Part shown: positions 58,655-64,000 of the stretch, in pieces
Layout: every line of letters begins with the position of its first letter
Numbering within the stretch: the stretch's first letter is position 1
Assembly (NCBI GenBank): GCA_001770855.1
Contig: MESE01000094.1
Location: forward strand, 1 to 64,000
Direction: 5' to 3'
Length of the DNA: 64,000 nt
DNA from: Burkholderiales bacterium RIFCSPLOWO2_02_FULL_57_36
GTDB lineage: Bacteria > Pseudomonadota > Gammaproteobacteria > Burkholderiales > Burkholderiaceae_D
Program-made: the position numbers and the translations under genes
The notes under the pieces: model-generated
Told to the model about the DNA's origin: nothing
The model's input: only the letters and a program-made list of their open reading frames with translations
Databases searched by the model: none

Positions 58655-60433
58655 GTGGCAGCAATTAAATCAACTATTCCTTCGCGCCGGTTTGACGCGG
58701 TAATTATCGGCGCCGGCGGTTCCGGCATGCGTGCTTCGCTGCAGTTGGCCGAAGCCGGATTGAACGTCGCGGTATTGTCGAAAGTATTCCCGACGCGTTC
58801 GCATACGGTCGCAGCGCAGGGCGGTATCGGCGCTTCGCTTGGCAATATGTCGGAAGACGATTGGTACTGGCACATGTTCGACACGGTCAAGGGGTCGGAT
58901 TACCTCGGCGACCAGGATGCAATCGAATTCATGTGCCGTGAAGCGCCGAAGGTCGTGTACGAACTCGAACACTTCGGCATGCCGTTCGACCGCAATCCGG
59001 ACGGCACCATTTATCAGCGTCCGTTCGGCGGCCATACCGCCAACTTCGGTGAAAAGCCGGTACAGCGCGCCTGTGCCGCCGCGGACCGCACCGGACATGC
59101 ATTGCTGCATACCCTGTATCAGCGCAACGTACGCGCCAAGACGCATTTTTTCGTTGAGTGGATGGCGATCGACCTGATCCGCGATCAGGAAGGCGATATT
59201 GTCGGCGTGGTCGCGCTGGAGATGGAAACCGGCGATGTGATGATCTTCGAAGGGAAAACCACGATACTTGCTACCGGCGGCGCCGGACGCATCTTCGCCG
59301 CCTCCACCAATGCTTTCATCAATACCGGCGACGGATTGGGCATGGTGGCGCGCGCCGGCCTGCCGCTGGAAGACATGGAGTTCTGGCAGTTTCACCCAAC
59401 CGGTGTTGCCGGGGCGGGTGTATTGATCACCGAAGGCGTTCGCGGCGAGGGCGGGATTCTGATCAACAGCAATGGCGAACGTTTCATGGAACGTTATGCG
59501 CCCACGCTGAAAGATCTGGCGCCGCGCGATTTTGTTTCGCGTTCGATGGACCAGGAAATCAAGGAAGGCCGAGGCTGCGGTCCGAACAAGGACCACGTGT
59601 TGCTGGATCTGCGGCATATCGGTGCCGACACGATTCAAAAACGCCTGCCTTCGATTCTGGAAATCGGCCACAAGTTCGCCAACGTGGATGCAACCAAGGA
59701 ACCGATTCCGGTCGTGCCGACGATCCACTATCAGATGGGCGGTATCCCGACCAATATATATGGTCAGGTAGTCGCTCCCAAGGATGGCAATCCGAATGCG
59801 ATCGTCAATGGCATGTATGCCATCGGCGAGTGTGCCTGCGTGTCGGTACATGGCGCTAATCGCCTCGGCACCAATTCATTGCTCGATCTGCTGGTATTCG
59901 GCCGCGCTGCAGGCAATCATGTGGTGCAGAGCAATCTGAAAGAAAAGAGTCACAAACCGCTGCCGGCGGATGTTGCGGATCTGGCGATGTCTCGTCTATC
60001 CAGACTGGAGTCGAGTACGGGTACCGAGCGGGTGCAGGGTGTTGCGGACGATATCCGGGCAGCGATGCAGAAGTACTGCGGCGTATTCCGCACCGATGAG
60101 CTGCTTCAAAGCGGGTACAGAGCCATCATGGAACTCGATGAGCGACGCAAGCATGTATCGTTCAAGGACAAATCGAAGGTGTTCAACACTGCGCGTGTTG
60201 AAGCACTGGAACTCGATAACCTGATTGAGACAGCAAAGGCCACCATCACGTCGGCTGTAGCCCGCAAGGAATCGCGCGGCGCGCATGCGCATCGCGACTT
60301 CGACAAGCGCGACGATGTCAACTGGATGAAGCACACGCTATGGTATTCCGAGGGCAATCGCCTCGACTACAAACCGGTCATTACCAAGCCGCTGTCAGTG
60401 GAAACCTTCCCGCCCAAGGCACGTACTTTCTAA
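58655..60433 (+). CDS. sdhA: Succinate dehydrogenase flavoprotein subunit
   Basis: This 592-residue subunit oxidises succinate to fumarate. It has the FAD site GAGGSGMRASLQLAEAG (about residues 19-35), the covalent-FAD His in RSHTVAAQGG (about 49-58) and the catalytic HxxG regions (QFHPTGVAGAGVL, GGHTANFGE, HGANRLGTNSL). The chosen GTG (58655, MAAIKSTIPS) lies 3 bp after sdhD; the longer frame overlapping sdhD is rejected. Confidence 0.97.
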   Translation: MAAIKSTIPSRRFDAVIIGAGGSGMRASLQLAEAGLNVAVLSKVFPTRSHTVAAQGGIGASLGNMSEDDWYWHMFDTVKGSDYLGDQDAIEFMCREAPKVVYELEHFGMPFDRNPDGTIYQRPFGGHTANFGEKPVQRACAAADRTGHALLHTLYQRNVRAKTHFFVEWMAIDLIRDQEGDIVGVVALEMETGDVMIFEGKTTILATGGAGRIFAASTNAFINTGDGLGMVARAGLPLEDMEFWQFHPTGVAGAGVLITEGVRGEGGILINSNGERFMERYAPTLKDLAPRDFVSRSMDQEIKEGRGCGPNKDHVLLDLRHIGADTIQKRLPSILEIGHKFANVDATKEPIPVVPTIHYQMGGIPTNIYGQVVAPKDGNPNAIVNGMYAIGECACVSVHGANRLGTNSLLDLLVFGRAAGNHVVQSNLKEKSHKPLPADVADLAMSRLSRLESSTGTERVQGVADDIRAAMQKYCGVFRTDELLQSGYRAIMELDERRKHVSFKDKSKVFNTARVEALELDNLIETAKATITSAVARKESRGAHAHRDFDKRDDVNWMKHTLWYSEGNRLDYKPVITKPLSVETFPPKARTF

Positions 60434-60445
60434 CGAGATCAACCC

Positions 60446-61156
60446 ATGCCACGCACTCTTAAATTTCAAATTTACCGTTACGATCCGGACAAGGATGCCA
60501 AGCCTTACATGCAGAGCTTGACGGTGGAACTGCAGGATACCGACAAGATGCTGCTGGATGCATTGCAGCGCATCAAGTCCGATGTCGATGATTCGCTTGC
60601 CTTGCGCCGCTCCTGCCGCGAAGGTGTGTGCGGTTCGGACGCGATGAATATCAATGGCAAGAACGGATTGGCTTGCACCACCAATCTGAATGAGCTGAAG
60701 CAGCCGATCATATTGCGGCCACTGCCCGGCTTGCCGGTCATCCGCGATCTGATCGTCGACATGACGCTTTTCTTCAAGCAATATCATTCGATCAAGCCGT
60801 TCCTGATAAACGACACGATTCCGCCGGAGAAGGAACGTCTGCAAATGCCGGCCGAGCGCGAGGAACTGGATGGCTTGTATGAATGTATCTTGTGTGCGTG
60901 CTGTTCAACGTCATGCCCGTCGTTCTGGTGGAACCCCGATAAATTCGTCGGTCCGGCCGGTTTGCTTCAGGCTTATCGCTTTATTGCCGACAGTCGCGAT
61001 GAAGCAACGGGCGAGCGGTTGGATAATCTTGAAGATCCTTACCGCCTGTTCCGCTGCCATTCGATCATGAATTGCGTGGATGTCTGTCCGAAAGGATTGA
61101 ATCCCAACAAGGCGATCGGCAAGATTAAGGAATTGATGGTGCGCCGCGCCATATAA
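60446..61156 (+). CDS. sdhB: Succinate dehydrogenase iron-sulfur subunit
   Basis: This 236-residue subunit has the 2Fe-2S motif SCREGVCGSD with a later LACTTN, the 4Fe-4S motif CILCACCSTSCPS and the 3Fe-4S cysteines in CHSIMNCVDVCPKGLNP. It carries electrons from FAD to quinone. It follows sdhA by 12 bp. Confidence 0.97.
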   Translation: MPRTLKFQIYRYDPDKDAKPYMQSLTVELQDTDKMLLDALQRIKSDVDDSLALRRSCREGVCGSDAMNINGKNGLACTTNLNELKQPIILRPLPGLPVIRDLIVDMTLFFKQYHSIKPFLINDTIPPEKERLQMPAEREELDGLYECILCACCSTSCPSFWWNPDKFVGPAGLLQAYRFIADSRDEATGERLDNLEDPYRLFRCHSIMNCVDVCPKGLNPNKAIGKIKELMVRRAI

Positions 61157-61258
61157 GGCGCACGGGAAGGGCGGAGACACTATGTTTCCGCTGTGTTTCG
61201 TCCGGTTTGCAGGCAGTCATGCCAATTAAGCCGGATGAAATGAATATGAAGAGAATCC

Positions 61259-61528
61259 ATGTCTATTACCCATCAAGCTGATCCGATCAAGCGTGCTCGT
61301 TTGCGCTGGCGCAGCCGTCGCGGACTCCTGGAGAACGACTTAGTTCTGACGCGTTTTCTGGATCAGCACGAATCAACGCTCACTGACGAAGAAGTCGATG
61401 CGCTCTCCCGGTTGCTCGAATTGTCGGATAACGATTTGATGCATTTGCTGCTGGGGCGCAAAGAGCCGGATGAAGAAGTGGACTTGCCCCATGTCCATGC
61501 TTTGTTGGCGCGCTTGCGCAGTCCGTGA
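61259..61528 (+). CDS. sdhE: Succinate dehydrogenase FAD assembly factor
   Basis: This 89-residue protein has the SdhE motif: RARLRWRSRRGLLENDLVLT with the RGxxE core, and a helical C-terminus. It promotes covalent FAD attachment to SdhA. Position between sdhB and gltA is common in betaproteobacteria. Confidence 0.9.
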   Translation: MSITHQADPIKRARLRWRSRRGLLENDLVLTRFLDQHESTLTDEEVDALSRLLELSDNDLMHLLLGRKEPDEEVDLPHVHALLARLRSP

Positions 61529-61604
61529 CGCGGATTCTTAAAAAGTTTAGACTTTTATCATTGAATTTTATCTATCGACTCACCGTCCATAAGAAGGAAG
61601 AGCC

Positions 61605-62912
61605 ATGACCAACTCCGATACCAAAGCCACCCTGTCATTTTCTGACGGTTCTCCCTCGATCGAGTTTCCGATTTACAAGGGCACGATAGGCCCCGATGTT
61701 ATCGATATTCGCAAGCTTTACGGTGCTACCGGCAAATTTACCTACGATCCGGGTTTCATGTCTACCGCGGCTTGCAACTCGTCGATCACCTATATCGATG
61801 GCGACAAGGGCGAACTGCTTTATCGCGGTTATCCGATCGATCAACTGGCCGTCAATTGCGACTTCCTCGAATCCTGCTACTTGTTGCTGAACGGCGAATT
61901 GCCGAACCAGCAGCAGAAATTGCAATTCGTCAATACAGTCACCAAACACACCATGGTGCACGAGCAGATGCAGTTTTTCTTTCGCGGTTTCCGTCGCGAT
62001 GCGCATCCGATGTCCGTATTGGTTGGCACCGTCGGCGCGCTGGCATCGTTCTATCACGACTCGCTCGATATCAATGATCCGCATCATCGCGAAGTATCCG
62101 CCATTCGTTTGATTGCGAAAATGCCGACCCTGGTCGCGATGTCGTACAAGTATTCAATCGGACAGCCTTTCGTCTACCCGCGCAACGACCTGTCCTACAG
62201 CGCCAACTTCATGCGCATGATGTTTTCCACGCCGTGCGAGGAATACAAAGTCAATGATGTGCTGGTGCGCGCGCTCGACCGCATCCTGATCCTGCACGCC
62301 GATCATGAGCAAAACGCTTCGACCTCCACCGTCAGGTTGTCCGGCTCCAGCGGTGCAAATCCATTCGCATGTATTGCGGCGGGCATCGCCTGCCTGTGGG
62401 GTCCGGCGCACGGCGGCGCCAACGAGGCGGCGCTGAACATGCTCAAGGAAATCGGTTCGGTCGACAACATCGGCGAATTCGTCAAGCAGGTCAAGGACAA
62501 GAATTCCGGCGTCAAGTTGATGGGCTTCGGTCATCGCGTCTACAAGAATTACGACCCGCGCGCCAAGCTGATGCGCGAAACCTGCCATGAAGTGCTGGCG
62601 GAGCTGGGCTTGCAGGACGACCCGCTGTTCAAACTTGCGATGGCGCTTGAAAAAGTGGCGTTGGAAGACGATTACTTCGTGTCGCGCAAACTGTATCCGA
62701 ACGTCGACTTCTATTCCGGCATCGTGCAATCGGCGCTGGGCATCCCGGTTTCTCTTTTCACGGGAATCTTTGCAATGGCGCGTACCGTCGGCTGGATCGC
62801 TCAGTGGAACGAGATGATTTCCGATCCGGAACAAAAGATCGGACGTCCGCGCCAGCTCTTTGTCGGTTCGCCGGCGCGCGATGTGCCACCGATGTCGAAG
62901 CGGGGAAAATGA
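61605..62912 (+). CDS. gltA: Citrate synthase (type II)
   Basis: This 435-residue enzyme condenses oxaloacetate and acetyl-CoA. It has the active-site His in [20 protein letters not shown] and [14 protein letters not shown], and the catalytic Asp region in [12 protein letters not shown]. The length fits the Gram-negative hexameric type. It is the last TCA gene here; a terminator follows. Confidence 0.97.
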   Translation: MTNSDTKATLSFSDGSPSIEFPIYKGTIGPDVIDIRKLYGATGKFTYDPGFMSTAACNSSITYIDGDKGELLYRGYPIDQLAVNCDFLESCYLLLNGELPNQQQKLQFVNTVTKHTMVHEQMQFFFRGFRRDAHPMSVLVGTVGALASFYHDSLDINDPHHREVSAIRLIAKMPTLVAMSYKYSIGQPFVYPRNDLSYSANFMRMMFSTPCEEYKVNDVLVRALDRILILHADHEQNASTSTVRLSGSSGANPFACIAAGIACLWGPAHGGANEAALNMLKEIGSVDNIGEFVKQVKDKNSGVKLMGFGHRVYKNYDPRAKLMRETCHEVLAELGLQDDPLFKLAMALEKVALEDDYFVSRKLYPNVDFYSGIVQSALGIPVSLFTGIFAMARTVGWIAQWNEMISDPEQKIGRPRQLFVGSPARDVPPMSKRGK

Positions 62913-62981
62913 TCCATTGATAACTTGCTAGGTTATTTACTGAGAATATGACGCGATAAAAAATTCATCGCTATTTTCTTG

Positions 62982-63017
62982 AACCCGCGCCAATTAACAG
63001 TTGGTGCGGGTTTTTTT
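62982..63017 (+). terminator. Terminator after gltA
   Basis: The stem AACCCGC(GC)CAA/TTG(GT)GCGGGTT is followed by TTTTTT. The rest of 62913-63287 is AT-rich with no clear promoter boxes and a short frame at 63262; no full gene is seen. Confidence 0.85.
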
Positions 63018-63261
63018 ATTGCCTTGAGCACATGTTTTTAGCTATAGCATTTCACCAATTCTTAAATAGCTATCTATAAAAAAAAGAAAGACATGGCATT
63101 GCGTTGCAACATTACAAATCTATAAAAGTTTGTTAATCTGAAAAGTAGCCAAGATTACCAAACGCGAGACACACGTAATATGGCTATGCGGTATCCGTCG
63201 TTATAGAAAACGTATCAGTCACCGAAAAGAGTGATGTTTTGCCTCCGCCAAGGAGGACAAC

Positions 63262-63333
63262 ATGTATCTATATTTGAGGAGTCGTCCATGCAACTCTCTG
63301 TCAAGCATTTGGAGTATTGGCAAAAGAACTTGA
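63262..63333 (+). CDS. Possible 23-residue leader peptide
   Basis: A short frame (MYLYLRSRPCNSLSSIWSIG) starts after a strong AAGGAGG site and overlaps the start of the next gene in another frame, ending 46 bp inside it. It may tune translation of the symporter subunit. It could equally be a chance frame. Confidence 0.25.
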   Translation: MYLYLRSRPCNSLSSIWSIGKRT

Positions 63334-63551
63334 GGGTGACAGGCATACTGTTATTCATCTGGTTCTTTGTTACTTTCGTACTGGGTTATTTCGCCAGAGA
63401 ACTGGCGTCGATAACCATATTGGGGTTTCCGTTCTCCTTTTACATGGCTGCCCAAGGCTCGTTGATCATCTACGTTCTTATTATCTTTATTTATGCACGT
63501 TACATGAACCGGCTGGATGTCGAGTACGGCGTAGAAGAAGAGGAGGAATAA
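63288..63551 (+). CDS. DUF4212 small subunit of a sodium:solute symporter
   Basis: This 87-residue protein has two membrane helices (VTGILLFIWFFVTFVLGYFA and YMAAQGSLIIYVLIIFIYAR) and an acidic end (YGVEEEEE). The layout and position one gene upstream of a large symporter fit DUF4212, the small partner of SSS-type acetate/carboxylate transporters. The chosen ATG follows GAGGAG. The longer upstream frame is not needed. Confidence 0.85.
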   Translation: MQLSVKHLEYWQKNLRVTGILLFIWFFVTFVLGYFARELASITILGFPFSFYMAAQGSLIIYVLIIFIYARYMNRLDVEYGVEEEEE

Positions 63552-63554
63552 GCC

Positions 63555-64000
63555 ATGGCTACAACCCAGAAAACCTTTACCCAACAGTTGACGAAGTACT
63601 ACACCTTCTACACAGGAGGCTTCCTGGCCTTCGTCGTCTTCCTCGCCATCGCAGAGCAAATGGGGATGACGCCGAAGTGGATCGGTTACCTGTTCTTGTT
63701 TGCCACTATCGGCTTGTATGCCGGTATCGGCATCATGAGCCGCACGGCTGACGTCTCGGAATACTATGTGGCCGGGCGTCGCGTACCTGCGCTGTTCAAC
63801 GGCATGGCGACCGGCGCCGACTGGATGAGCGCCGCTTCATTCATCGGCATGGCGGGAACCTTGTATCTTACGGGGTATGACGGACTTGCGTTTATCCTTG
63901 GCTGGACCGGCGGATATTGCCTGGTGGCGTTGTTCCTGGCGCCTTACCTGCGCAAATTCGGCCAGTTCACGATTCCGGACTTTCTCGGCGCCCGCTACGG
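63555..64000 (+). CDS. Sodium:solute symporter (SSS/ActP-like), 5' part
   Basis: The first 148 residues are visible and the gene runs off the window. It has several membrane helices (FLAFVVFLAIAEQMGM, IGYLFLFATIGLYAGIGIMS), the ADVSEYYVAGRRVPALFNGM motif and GADWMSAASFIGMAGTLYL of SSS transporters. It probably imports acetate or another small carboxylate with sodium. It starts 3 bp after the small subunit. Confidence 0.9.
   Translation, partial: MATTQKTFTQQLTKYYTFYTGGFLAFVVFLAIAEQMGMTPKWIGYLFLFATIGLYAGIGIMSRTADVSEYYVAGRRVPALFNGMATGADWMSAASFIGMAGTLYLTGYDGLAFILGWTGGYCLVALFLAPYLRKFGQFTIPDFLGARY

Noticed and set aside
58670-59851. 393-residue minus-strand frame over sdhA
   Set aside because: Antisense shadow of sdhA.

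Overview
The window is the chromosome of a betaproteobacterium, most likely a Burkholderiales/Oxalobacteraceae species. It carries a nearly complete temperate-phage genome (about 1-47.9 kb) beside a housekeeping block (about 48-64 kb). The host placement rests on the TCA-cycle gene order (aconitase, citrate-lyase-like protein, malate dehydrogenase, divergent GntR regulator, sdhCDAB, sdhE, gltA), a DUF2863 gene typical of betaproteobacteria, and moderate-to-high GC. It is inference from gene content, not a database match.

The prophage is a contractile-tailed (myovirus) type. The left arm (76-9274, all minus strand) reads away from a promoter I can place at 9389-9417, a lambda pL equivalent with repressor operators in and beside it. 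It encodes small early proteins, a putative single-strand annealing protein, a YqaJ-type exonuclease, a KTSC protein, an FtsK-gamma-domain protein, and at its far end a complete diversity-generating retroelement (DGR). The DGR has two DUF1566/C-type-lectin-like target genes, each ending in a variable repeat (VR), an Avd-like accessory gene, the template repeat (TR), a reverse transcriptase, and a C5 DNA methyltransferase whose start overlaps the reverse transcriptase stop. Of 22 TR/VR mismatches, 21 lie at TR adenines, the signature of adenine-specific mutagenic homing.

The immunity region (9.4-12.2 kb) has a LexA/CI-like repressor, a Cro-like protein, five copies of a 14-bp operator (TTAGG-N4-CCTAA type), an apparently leaderless cro transcript, and a repressor-linked operon of four lipoprotein or small genes that should be expressed in the lysogen. 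The rightward early region (12.2-21.9 kb) holds replication and recombination genes: a helicase-methylase fusion, DUF1367, a DUF1364-like nuclease, a replication initiator with internal iterons, a putative helicase loader, a RuvC-like resolvase, a miniature protein-kinase-like protein and a probable late antiterminator. A consensus sigma-70 promoter followed at once by a terminator (21962-22041) looks like lambda pR'-tR'.

The late operon (22.3-46.2 kb) encodes TerS, TerL, a DUF4055 portal, an M48-like protease, scaffold, capsid and cement proteins resembling the Bordetella phage BPP-1 type, then a Mu/SfV-like contractile tail (sheath, tube, chaperone with a classic -1 frameshift site, tape measure, baseplate, fibre) and a lysis cassette (holin, M15 endolysin, Rz/Rz1). 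Several strong terminators inside the operon imply antitermination. The phage appears to end at a tRNA-Pro(GGG) gene (48030-48106), whose 3' end faces it. No integrase is seen; it probably lies left of the window.

The chromosomal block holds an M14 carboxypeptidase, DUF2863, acnA, an exported MliC-like protein, a CoA ester lyase, mdh, a GntR regulator, sdhCDAB-sdhE-gltA, and the start of a DUF4212/sodium:solute symporter pair.
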